Below are positions 7,455 through 14,220 of a stretch of DNA of 38,061 nt, in pieces. Location of the stretch: NCBI RefSeq assembly GCF_002087075.1, contig NZ_MWSM01000007.1, positions 140,080-178,140 on the forward strand. Reading direction: 5' to 3'. The notes under the pieces are model-generated. The model was not told the DNA's origin and ran no database searches. It worked only from the letters and a program-made list of their open reading frames with translations. Positions within the stretch are counted from its first letter, which is position 1. Each line of letters starts with the position of its first letter. The stretch is from Streptococcus pseudopneumoniae ATCC BAA-960 = CCUG 49455. GTDB taxonomy: Bacteria; Bacillota; Bacilli; Lactobacillales; Streptococcaceae. A program made the position numbers and the translations under genes.

Positions 7455-8699
7455 TTAACATTTTTTACCCGAAAAACTTCTTTTTTCTAGTGATAAAATC
7501 AGCCCTATCACACTCACTACCAAAAACACCCACCAACAAAGCCTGATATCTTGTAAAGCTAAGAAGGAAAATATAGACATCCCCAAGGGTAATGTTAGGG
7601 AAAAAATCATACTCAAGAGATTATTACTTCTAGCTAATACATCCGCGCTCAAGTTAGACAGTAACAGAGTATCTAATTTAGGCATTGATTTCGACATCAA
7701 ATACATGACAAAGGCTAAGCAAACAACACCTACTAGAGGAGAAAAATCTAAAATATTAGCAGTAGCAAGTAATACAAACAGAATTGCATTGAGCGATAGC
7801 AAACTTGAAAACGACAATTTTCCAAAATAATCATGGGGAGTTAGGCTACCAAGAATAGCTCCTCCCAAGCTGACACATTCAATTAAAAATAGAGCTTGAG
7901 CATAGCTGAGATGATAGATAGTATGGTCTAATAAGTAAAAGTGATAAATACCTCCAACAGCTCCTCCCAAAGTATTCATTACTAAAATAACAAGAATAAT
8001 TTTAAACAAAGATTTACTTTCTCTCTGTCTAAATATATTATCCATGTCCGCATAGATTACCTTAACTTGTTGAAGTAAACTAATCGACTTATCCTCTACA
8101 CTTACAGACAAATACGTCAATTCTCTTCTATTTTTGAACAAAATAAGAGAAGATAGTAAAAAGAAGCCAGCATTCACAATTGCAACAAAAGAAAAATTTT
8201 GATTGCTGGTTGTGAGTAGCCACACTCCTAAGGCTTGACCTCCTAGATTTGATAAATAGGAGACAAACTGAGTAAAGGAATAAGCTTCATAGAGCTTATC
8301 TTCCGAAATATTATGCTGGATAATCGGCATACGAAGGCCTGCTGTATAATCCGATAAAATATCTGAACAGATATTAACCATACAGATAAAAGCAAACGTT
8401 ACGAAGTTCTGATCATGAATCACACTAGCAATCAAAAGAAATAGGAGACTTTGCACACAACCAACCCAGATAATTGTCCCTGCTTTATTCCGAGTATGAT
8501 CAGCTTTAATCCCAACATAAAAAGTAAATAGGAAAGGTAAAATCGTAATCATATTCGCCATAAATACAGCTATATTTTTAAAGGGTAGACTCGCAGCATA
8601 AACGATAAATACCAGATTATAAATATAAGCTCCACTTGAGCTTAAAAACCTTGATAAGGTCAGTATTCTAAATAAATGATGTCTTAAGAATAGTTTCAT
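7455..8699 (-). CDS. MFS-family exporter linked to the split rgg gene
   Basis: A 414-residue membrane protein with about 12 hydrophobic segments, a short central loop around residues 190-225 (RRELTYLSVSVEDKS) and an N-terminal LSRFLSSSGAYIYNL segment. It resembles the MFS exporters (Mef/macrolide-efflux-like, MFS_3) found beside rgg genes and bacteriocin-like peptides in streptococci. The substrate is not evident. It lies downstream of an rgg gene in the same direction, with a terminator (8751-8776) between them, so it should have its own promoter, possibly Rgg-controlled. No biosynthetic or peptide gene is next to it. A second MFS exporter of similar size and layout occurs at 34366-35592 beside the other rgg. 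The RBS is weak (AAAGG). Confidence 0.8.
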   Translation of the reverse strand: MKLFLRHHLFRILTLSRFLSSSGAYIYNLVFIVYAASLPFKNIAVFMANMITILPFLFTFYVGIKADHTRNKAGTIIWVGCVQSLLFLLIASVIHDQNFVTFAFICMVNICSDILSDYTAGLRMPIIQHNISEDKLYEAYSFTQFVSYLSNLGGQALGVWLLTTSNQNFSFVAIVNAGFFLLSSLILFKNRRELTYLSVSVEDKSISLLQQVKVIYADMDNIFRQRESKSLFKIILVILVMNTLGGAVGGIYHFYLLDHTIYHLSYAQALFLIECVSLGGAILGSLTPHDYFGKLSFSSLLSLNAILFVLLATANILDFSPLVGVVCLAFVMYLMSKSMPKLDTLLLSNLSADVLARSNNLLSMIFSLTLPLGMSIFSFLALQDIRLCWWVFLVVSVIGLILSLEKRSFSGKKC

Positions 8700-8750
8700 A
8701 ACAAGCCTTTCTCACATTTCAAAGAGTATTCTATTGAAACCAGTCTAACA

Positions 8751-8776
8751 AAAAAAGCGGGACTCCCCACTTTTTT
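8751..8776 (-). terminator. Terminator downstream of the split rgg
   Basis: On the minus strand AAAAAAGTGGG pairs with CCCGCTTTTTT through one G-U wobble around a four-base loop. It lies about 108 bases after the rgg stop at 8884. Confidence 0.65.
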
Positions 8777-8883
8777 GTAATATATTTTTTCTGAAAATAG
8801 AAACTCTAGCGCCTAGAAATTGCTAATTATCACTCCATCTACAAGCCTATTTATTTTTCATCAGTCGATGTAACGAGAATATA

Positions 8884-9008
8884 TTACAAATCTTTATTTG
8901 AAAGCTGATTTGCAAAATAGTTTTCATAGTATCTTGCACCATCTATATACTCTAAATCTTGTAAGATTGTAATGCCTCTCTGGATTTTTTCAAGACCCTT
9001 ATTTTTTC
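8884..9008 (-). pseudogene. 3' fragment of rgg regulator gene cut off by Tn916
   Basis: Read on the minus strand, the bases just outside the left end of the Tn916-like element give KNKGLEKIQRGITILQDLEY followed by IDGARYYENYFANQLSNKDL and a stop. This has the look of the C-terminal tail of an Rgg/MutR-family regulator (GLEK...I..L..L...A..Y). The frame has no start and runs into TGA at the element boundary. Joined to the N-terminal piece at 27035-27793 (ending ...IFNVNK), it restores a protein of about 288 residues, the normal Rgg length. The exact fusion residue is inferred, because Tn916 coupling bases blur the junction. Confidence 0.8.
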
Positions 9009-9085
9009 AAAGAAAAATAGCATAAAAATCTAGTTATCCGCATAAAAACTGGACTTATCACACTTTATCAAGGTCAAAACCACTC

Positions 9086-9107
9086 AATTTACTACTAATT
9101 TACTACT
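9086..9107 (+). repeat. Left-end tandem 11-bp repeats (Int arm-type sites)
   Basis: AATTTACTACT occurs twice back to back (9086-9096 and 9097-9107). The same motif is paired near the right end (26885-26906). The N-terminal domain of Tn916 integrase is known to bind 11-bp direct repeats inside each end. Confidence 0.75.
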
Positions 9108-9191
9108 TATGAATGAGCTTTGATACGACGATTTATCCTTGAAAAGTGAAGATATAAAGATACTTCCAATAAAATTTGAATATTTAATAGG

Positions 9192-9225
9192 TAGACACTT
9201 CAAAAAATGAGGTGTCTATTTTTTT
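9192..9225 (+). terminator. Terminator/attenuator ahead of orf24-orf23
   Basis: TAGACACTTC (9192-9201) and GAGGTGTCTA (9209-9218) form a 10-bp stem with one wobble, followed by seven Ts. It would limit transcription entering the transfer operon from outside, including transcripts crossing the circle joint from int. Confidence 0.75.
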
Positions 9226-9251
9226 ACCCGATTTTGAAAGGAAGTGAACTT

Positions 9252-9326
9252 ATGAAAACAAAAAATCAAGAATCAAAAGGTCGTTCCCCACTCTTTAAGA
9301 CCATCAAACATTCATTCAGCCAATAA
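9252..9326 (+). CDS. orf24: Tn916 orf24-like small peptide
   Basis: A 24-codon frame, MKTKNQESKGRSPLFKTIKH plus SFSQ, with the ribosome site GAAAGGAAGTGA before ATG. It is the first frame of the transfer operon and sits at the place of Tn916 orf24. It is basic, with no membrane segment; function unknown. It may also act as a translated leader for orf23. Confidence 0.5.
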   Translation: MKTKNQESKGRSPLFKTIKHSFSQ

Positions 9327-9348
9327 AAAAGAAAGGATAGGTAAAAAT

Positions 9349-9663
9349 ATGGAACTTAAATTTGTGATTCCCAACATGGAAAAAACATTCGGCAATTTAG
9401 AATTTGCTGGCGAGGATAAAGTCGTTCAGCGAAGAATCAACGGACGGCTAACTGTCTTATCAAGAAGCTATAATCTCTATTCTGATGTTCAAAGAGCAGA
9501 TGATATTGTGGTGGTGCTTCCTGCTGAAGCTGGCGAAAAACATTTCGGCTTTGAGGAACGTGTGAAGTTAGTCAATCCACGTATTACCGCAGAGGGCTAC
9601 AAAATCGGCACTCGTGGTTTTACAAATTACCTTTTACATGCTGACGACATGATAAAAGAATAA
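9349..9663 (+). CDS. orf23: Tn916 Orf23, DUF961/YdcP-type protein
   Basis: A 104-residue soluble protein, start MELKFVIPNMEKTFGNLEFA. It is a paralogue of the next gene product: both have a 'TFGxLxF' start, a run around 'VVQRRINGR...YNLYS/RTYDLKS', and an ending in 'ADDI/M'. This is the DUF961 family found in Tn916 and ICEBs1 (YdcP). In ICEBs1 and Tn916 these proteins are helicase-processivity-type accessory factors for element replication, aiding the relaxase and host PcrA. It is part of a continuous plus-strand operon, with 15 bases to the next gene and a ribosome site AAAGAAAGGATAGG. Confidence 0.9.
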   Translation: MELKFVIPNMEKTFGNLEFAGEDKVVQRRINGRLTVLSRSYNLYSDVQRADDIVVVLPAEAGEKHFGFEERVKLVNPRITAEGYKIGTRGFTNYLLHADDMIKE

Positions 9664-9678
9664 AGAAAGAGAGGAAAA

Positions 9679-10065
9679 ATGATGAGATTAGCAAATGGCA
9701 TTGTATTAGATAAAGACACGACTTTTGGAGAATTGAAATTCTCTGCTCTACGTCGTGAAGTGAGAATCCAAAATGAAGACGGGTCGGTTTCAGATGAAAT
9801 CAAGGAACGTACCTATGACTTAAAATCCAAAGGACAAGGACGCATGATTCAAGTAAGTATTCCTGCCAGCGTGCCTTTGAAAGAGTTTGATTATAACGCA
9901 CGGGTGGAACTTATCAATCCCATTGCGGACACCGTTGCTACTGCCACCTATCAAGGAGCAGATGTTGACTGGTATATCAAGGCAGACGATATTGTGCTGA
10001 CAAAGGATTCTAGTTCATTCAAAGCTCAACCACAAGCAAAGAAAGAACCGACACAAGACAAATAG
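9679..10065 (+). CDS. orf22: Tn916 Orf22, DUF961/YdcP-type protein
   Basis: A 128-residue protein, start MMRLANGIVLDKDTTFGELK. Second member of the DUF961 pair, longer than Orf23 by a Lys/Gln-rich C-terminal tail (SSSFKAQPQAKKEPTQDK). In related ICEs it helps the element DNA to unwind and replicate at the origin. Two adjacent in-frame ATGs (9679 and 9682) are possible, and GAGAGG precedes them. It is followed after 28 bases by the coupling ATPase gene. Confidence 0.9.
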   Translation: MMRLANGIVLDKDTTFGELKFSALRREVRIQNEDGSVSDEIKERTYDLKSKGQGRMIQVSIPASVPLKEFDYNARVELINPIADTVATATYQGADVDWYIKADDIVLTKDSSSFKAQPQAKKEPTQDK

Positions 10066-10093
10066 TCGCTAGGTAGAAAGGAGACTTTTTCGC

Positions 10094-11479
10094 ATGAAAC
10101 AGCGTGGTAAAAGGATTCGCCCATCTGGTAAAGATTTAGTCTTTCATTTTACGATAGCGTCACTCCTGCCTGTTTTCCTGCTGGTTGTCGGACTGTTTCA
10201 TGTGAAGACAATCCAGCAGATCAACTGGCAGGATTTTAACCTATCACAAGCAGATAAGATTGACATTCCCTATTTAATTATCAGTTTCAGTGTCGCAATT
10301 CTTATCTGCTTGCTGGTAGCGTTTGTATTCAAACGGGTTCGCTATGATACGGTTAAACAACTTTACCACCGTCAAAAACTGGCAAAGATGATACTTGAAA
10401 ACAAGTGGTATGAATCTGAACAGGTCAAAACAGAGGGTTTCTTTAAAGATAGTGCTGGTCGTACAAAGGAAAAGATAACCTACTTCCCTAAAATGTATTA
10501 TCGACTTAAAAATGGCTTGATACAGATACGGGTGGAAATCACGCTGGGAAAATATCAAGACCAACTCTTACACTTGGAAAAGAAATTAGAGAGTGGCTTG
10601 TACTGTGAGCTGACGGATAAAGAGTTAAAGGATTCCTATGTGGAATATACTTTGCTCTATGACACCATAGCCAGTCGTATTTCTATTGATGAAGTAGAAG
10701 CTAAAGATGGTAAACTTCGCTTAATGAAAAACGTATGGTGGGAATATGATAAGCTCCCTCATATGTTGATTGCTGGTGGTACAGGTGGCGGTAAAACTTA
10801 CTTTATACTGACACTGATTGAAGCCTTGCTTCATACAGATTCAAAACTGTATATTCTTGACCCGAAAAATGCTGACCTTGCGGACTTAGGTTCTGTGATG
10901 GCAAATGTCTACTATAGAAAAGAAGACTTGCTTTCTTGCATTGAAACATTCTATGAAGAAATGATGAAACGTAGTGAGGAAATGAAGCAGATGAAGAACT
11001 ATAAGACTGGCAAAAATTATGCTTACTTAGGTCTCCCGGCACACTTCTTAATCTTTGATGAATACGTCGCTTTCATGGAAATGCTGGGAACAAAAGAAAA
11101 CACCGCAGTTATGAATAAGCTGAAACAGATTGTCATGTTAGGTCGTCAAGCTGGCTTCTTTCTAATACTGGCTTGTCAACGTCCAGACGCAAAATATTTA
11201 GGCGACGGAATCCGTGATCAGTTTAATTTCAGAGTGGCTTTAGGTCGTATGTCTGAAATGGGCTATGGCATGATGTTTGGCAGTGACGTACAAAAGGATT
11301 TCTTCTTAAAGCGAATCAAAGGTCGTGGCTATGTTGATGTAGGAACAAGTGTCATATCAGAGTTTTATACTCCCCTTGTACCAAAAGGATATGATTTCTT
11401 GGAGGAAATTAAAAAGTTATCCAACAGCAGACAGTCCACGCAGGCGACGTGCGAAGCGGAAGTCGCAGGTGTGGACTGA
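10094..11479 (+). CDS. orf21: Tn916 Orf21, FtsK/SpoIIIE-type coupling protein (TcpA-like)
   Basis: A 461-residue membrane-anchored ATPase. There are two N-terminal membrane helices (about 17-37 and 57-80). The motor domain has Walker A GGTGGGKT near residues 232-239 and Walker B HFLIFDEYVAF near 317. The family (FtsK/HerA, TcpA/ConQ) couples the relaxase-bound strand to the secretion channel during conjugation. The length equals that of the Tn916 protein, and no break was seen. The ribosome site GAAAGGAG precedes ATG. The oriT region follows directly. Confidence 0.93.
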   Translation: MKQRGKRIRPSGKDLVFHFTIASLLPVFLLVVGLFHVKTIQQINWQDFNLSQADKIDIPYLIISFSVAILICLLVAFVFKRVRYDTVKQLYHRQKLAKMILENKWYESEQVKTEGFFKDSAGRTKEKITYFPKMYYRLKNGLIQIRVEITLGKYQDQLLHLEKKLESGLYCELTDKELKDSYVEYTLLYDTIASRISIDEVEAKDGKLRLMKNVWWEYDKLPHMLIAGGTGGGKTYFILTLIEALLHTDSKLYILDPKNADLADLGSVMANVYYRKEDLLSCIETFYEEMMKRSEEMKQMKNYKTGKNYAYLGLPAHFLIFDEYVAFMEMLGTKENTAVMNKLKQIVMLGRQAGFFLILACQRPDAKYLGDGIRDQFNFRVALGRMSEMGYGMMFGSDVQKDFFLKRIKGRGYVDVGTSVISEFYTPLVPKGYDFLEEIKKLSNSRQSTQATCEAEVAGVD

Positions 11480-11512
11480 TCTTGCTGGCTGGTGTGGCAA
11501 TAGCCACGCCAG

Positions 11513-11600
11513 CACTTAACCCCCCGTATCTAACAGGGGGTACAAATCGACAGGAAACAGTCAAAAAAACATTAGAAAATCCTTTGGTTACAAGGGATTT
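11513..11600 (+). other. oriT: Tn916 origin of transfer (oriT) region
   Basis: The palindrome ACCCCCCGTATCTAACAGGG (from 11519) running on to GGTAC, followed by AAATCGACAGGAAACAG, is the known Tn916 oriT sequence between orf21 and orf20. The relaxase Orf20 nicks here. The G side of the stem has one base fewer than the C side. The 11480-11655 gap holds no gene. Confidence 0.8.
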
Positions 11601-11655
11601 ACAAAATTTCAGCGTATGTCAAATGGGCTTTAAAAGTTGACATACGCCTTTTTGA

Positions 11656-12861
11656 TTGGAGGGATTTTTACTGAATGAACAAACTTGGTTACAGCATTTA
11701 AAAGAAAAACGCTTGGCTTATGGACTATCTCAAAACCGTTTAGCTGTTGCGACTGGTATTACAAGGCAGTATCTAAGCGATATTGAAACAGGAAAAGTCA
11801 AGCCATCAGAGGATTTACAGCAGTCCCTTTGGGAAGCTCTGGAACGCTTCAATCCCGACGCTCCCCTTGAAATGCTGTTTGATTATGTAAGGATTCGCTT
11901 TCCGACAACAGACGTACAGCAGGTGGTCGAAAACATCTTACAACTGAAACTGTCCTATTTTCTTCATGAGGACTATGGTTTCTATTCTTATTCAGAGCAT
12001 TATGCTTTAGGCGACATATTCGTCCTTTGCTCCCATGAACTGGACAAAGGAGTTCTGGTGGAATTGAAAGGTCGTGGGTGCAGACAATTTGAAAGCTATC
12101 TTCTGGCACAACAAAGAAGCTGGTATGAGTTCTTTATGGACGTTTTGGTGGCTGGCGGTGTGATGAAACGCCTTGACCTTGCCATTAACGATAAGACAGG
12201 GATTTTGAATATCCCTGTACTCACTGAAAAGTGCCAACAGGAAGAATGTATCTCCGTCTTCCGCAGTTTTAAAAGCTATCGCAGTGGCGAACTGGTACGC
12301 AAAGAGGAAAAGGAATGTATGGGAAACACCCTCTATATCGGTTCATTACAAAGTGAAGTTTATTTCTGTATCTATGAAAAGGACTACGAGCAGTACAAGA
12401 AAAATGATATTCCCATTGAAGACGCAGAAGTAAAAAACCGTTTTGAGATTCGATTGAAAAATGAGCGTGCCTATTATGCAGTCCGTGATTTACTCGTCTA
12501 TGACAATCCAGAGCATACCGCCTTTAAAATTATCAATCGGTATATCCGTTTTGTAGATAAAGACGATTCCAAACCTCGTTCTGATTGGAAACTGAATGAA
12601 GAATGGGCTTGGTTTATTGGGAACAATCGTGAACGATTAAAACTAACCACAAAACCAGAGCCTTACTCCTTCCAAAGGACGCTGAACTGGCTATCTCATC
12701 AAGTTGCCCCGACCTTAAAGGTTGCGATTAAACTTGATGAAATCAACCAGACGCAGGTTGTAAAAGACATTCTCGACCATGCGAAACTGACAGACCGACA
12801 CAAGCAGATTTTGAAGCAACAGTCAGTAAAAGAACAGGACGTGATAACAACAAAAAAATAA
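11656..12861 (+). CDS. orf20: Tn916 Orf20, relaxase (Rep_trans / replication-initiation family) with N-terminal HTH
   Basis: A 401-residue protein. The N-terminal HTH (about 12-60: LKEKRLAYGLSQNRLAVATG, then YLSDIETGK) is Xre-like. The remainder is a Rep_trans/MobT relaxase domain that nicks oriT and starts rolling-circle-type transfer and replication. The first possible codon is TTG at 11656. It overlaps the only good ribosome site (GGAGGG, 11658-11663), so the actual start may be the CTG at 11671, eight bases downstream, giving 396 residues. No in-frame ATG with a ribosome site is present near the N terminus. The C terminus ends in TTKK, close to orf19. Confidence 0.9.
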   Translation: MEGFLLNEQTWLQHLKEKRLAYGLSQNRLAVATGITRQYLSDIETGKVKPSEDLQQSLWEALERFNPDAPLEMLFDYVRIRFPTTDVQQVVENILQLKLSYFLHEDYGFYSYSEHYALGDIFVLCSHELDKGVLVELKGRGCRQFESYLLAQQRSWYEFFMDVLVAGGVMKRLDLAINDKTGILNIPVLTEKCQQEECISVFRSFKSYRSGELVRKEEKECMGNTLYIGSLQSEVYFCIYEKDYEQYKKNDIPIEDAEVKNRFEIRLKNERAYYAVRDLLVYDNPEHTAFKIINRYIRFVDKDDSKPRSDWKLNEEWAWFIGNNRERLKLTTKPEPYSFQRTLNWLSHQVAPTLKVAIKLDEINQTQVVKDILDHAKLTDRHKQILKQQSVKEQDVITTKK

Positions 12862-12903
12862 CTCAAATACAAATTCATTGAATATAGAGAGGAGAACATT
12901 TTT

Positions 12904-13125
12904 ATGAATTTTGGACAAAACCTTTATAACTGGTTTCTATCAAACGCTCAATCACTGGTGCTTTTAGCAATCGTTGTGATTGGCTTGTATCTTGGCTTCA
13001 AGCGTGAGTTTAGCAAACTGATTGGCTTTTTAATTATTGCGATTATTGCGGTTGGCTTAGTCTTCAACGCTGCTGGAGTAAAAGACATTTTACTAGAGCT
13101 ATTCAATCGCATTATTGGTGCTTAA
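12904..13125 (+). CDS. orf19: Tn916 Orf19, small membrane protein of the transfer channel
   Basis: A 73-residue protein with two membrane helices (about 16-34 and 41-61) joined by a short KREFSK loop. The position between relaxase and ardA matches Tn916 orf19, which corresponds to the small TcpD-like channel proteins of Gram-positive conjugation systems. Role assignment beyond membrane location is by position. The ribosome site GAGAGGAG lies 12 bases before ATG. Confidence 0.85.
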   Translation: MNFGQNLYNWFLSNAQSLVLLAIVVIGLYLGFKREFSKLIGFLIIAIIAVGLVFNAAGVKDILLELFNRIIGA

Positions 13126-13241
13126 ATAAAACCGTTCTTTTGTGGAATATAAGTGGTTTTCTTATGTTCCGCAAAGGAATGGTACACCAAACGAAGTGCG
13201 GTAGGGATTTTTGAATCTCTACAAAGAAAGGACGTGAATAT

Positions 13242-13739
13242 ATGGACGATATGCAAGTCTATATTGCGAATTTAGGCAAATACAATGAGGGCGAATTGGT
13301 CGGTGCGTGGTTTACCTTTCCCATTGACTTTGAGGAAGTCAAAGAGAAAATCGGCTTGAATGATGAATATGAGGAATACGCCATTCATGACTACGAGTTA
13401 CCCTTTACGGTTGACGAATACACTTCCATTGGCGAACTCAATCGACTATGGGAAATGGTATCGGAATTACCCGAAGAATTACAATCGGAGCTATCTGCTC
13501 TGCTCACTCATTTTTCAAGCATTGAAGAACTAAGCGAACATCAAGAGGATATTATCATTCATTCCGATTGTGATGATATGTATGACGTGGCACGCTACTA
13601 CATTGAAGAAACGGGTGCTTTAGGCGAAGTACCAGCTAGTCTTCAAAACTATATTGATTATCAAGCCTATGGTCGGGATTTAGACCTTTCAGGAACGTTT
13701 ATCTCAACCAATCATGGGATTTTTGAAATCGTCTATTAA
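13242..13739 (+). CDS. ardA: Antirestriction protein ArdA (Tn916 Orf18)
   Basis: A 165-residue, very acidic protein (start MDDMQVYIANLGKYNEGELV). ArdA proteins mimic bent B-form DNA by surface carboxylates and block type I restriction-modification enzymes, protecting the entering single-to-double-stranded element DNA. Acidic residues run through the whole length (for example DFEEVKEKIG, DEYEEYAIHDYE and HSDCDDMYD). ATG is preceded by AAAGGA. It ends just before a hairpin that separates it from orf17. Confidence 0.93.
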   Translation: MDDMQVYIANLGKYNEGELVGAWFTFPIDFEEVKEKIGLNDEYEEYAIHDYELPFTVDEYTSIGELNRLWEMVSELPEELQSELSALLTHFSSIEELSEHQEDIIIHSDCDDMYDVARYYIEETGALGEVPASLQNYIDYQAYGRDLDLSGTFISTNHGIFEIVY

Positions 13740-13779
13740 ATCTGTCGGTACATTACTACTGGCAGATTTTCTATTTTAC

Positions 13780-13810
13780 GGGGTGGCTCAATCAGCTACC
13801 CCTATTTTTT
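13780..13810 (+). terminator. Hairpin with T run between ardA and orf17
   Basis: GGGGTGGCT and AGCTACCCC form a nine-base stem with one wobble around CAATC, followed by TATTTTTT. It would reduce expression of the downstream channel genes relative to ardA, although the operon is expected to be read through. Confidence 0.6.
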
Positions 13811-13827
13811 ATGAAAGGATTGATTAC

Positions 13828-14220
13828 ATGAAGAAAATACGAAGCTATACCAGTATCTGGTCTGTGGAAAAGGTACTGTATTCTATCAATGATTTTAGAC
13901 TTCCGTTTCCCATAACCTTTACGCAAATGACATGGTTTGTCGTGTCACTCTTTGCAGTGATGATACTTGGCAACTTGCCCCCTCTTTCCATGATAGAGGG
14001 AGCATTTCTCAAATACTTTGGGATTCCTGTGGCTTTCACATGGTTTATGTCTACAAAAACTTTTGATGGTAAAAAGCCTTATGGATTTTTGAAGTCTGTC
14101 ATTGCTTATGCACTGCGACCAAAGCTGACCTATGCAGGAAAAAAAGTAACGCTTGGCAGAAACCAGCCACAAGAAGCCATTACAGCAGTTAGGAGTGAAT
14201 TTTATGGCATATCCAATTAA
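13828..14220 (+). CDS. orf17: Tn916 Orf17, TcpE-family conjugation channel protein
   Basis: A 130-residue membrane protein (start MKKIRSYTSIWSVEKVLYSI). It has two hydrophobic segments (about 32-48 and 57-72) and a C-terminal basic tail (YALRPKLTYAGKKV). It belongs to the TcpE family, a small component of the Gram-positive mating channel. The start at 13828 is chosen over an upstream in-frame ATG at 13714, which would overlap ardA and run through the hairpin; GAAAGGA lies before 13828. The 3' end overlaps orf16 by 17 bases, indicating translational coupling. Confidence 0.88.
   Translation: MKKIRSYTSIWSVEKVLYSINDFRLPFPITFTQMTWFVVSLFAVMILGNLPPLSMIEGAFLKYFGIPVAFTWFMSTKTFDGKKPYGFLKSVIAYALRPKLTYAGKKVTLGRNQPQEAITAVRSEFYGISN

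Larger units (their letters stand above)
8700..9251. other. Gene-poor stretch: exporter upstream region, rgg 3' piece, Tn916 left end
   Basis: Contains the region ahead of the MFS gene, the rgg terminator, the rgg 3' fragment (8884-9008), the left end of the Tn916-like element with its tandem 11-bp repeats (9086-9107), and a terminator hairpin at 9192-9225. No further protein-coding gene was seen. Confidence 0.7.

Noticed and set aside
8777..8883. Search for an SHP pheromone gene convergent with the split rgg
   Set aside because: No short hydrophobic plus-strand frame with start and ribosome site was found at the rgg 3' end, nor upstream at 27794-27918.
11449..11640. 63-residue plus-strand frame over the oriT region
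   Set aside because: No ribosome site, overlaps the end of orf21 and the oriT palindrome, and has no plausible domain.
13714..13827. Extended start for orf17 overlapping ardA
   Set aside because: It crosses a terminator-type hairpin and lacks a ribosome site; 13828 has one and gives the normal Tn916 length.
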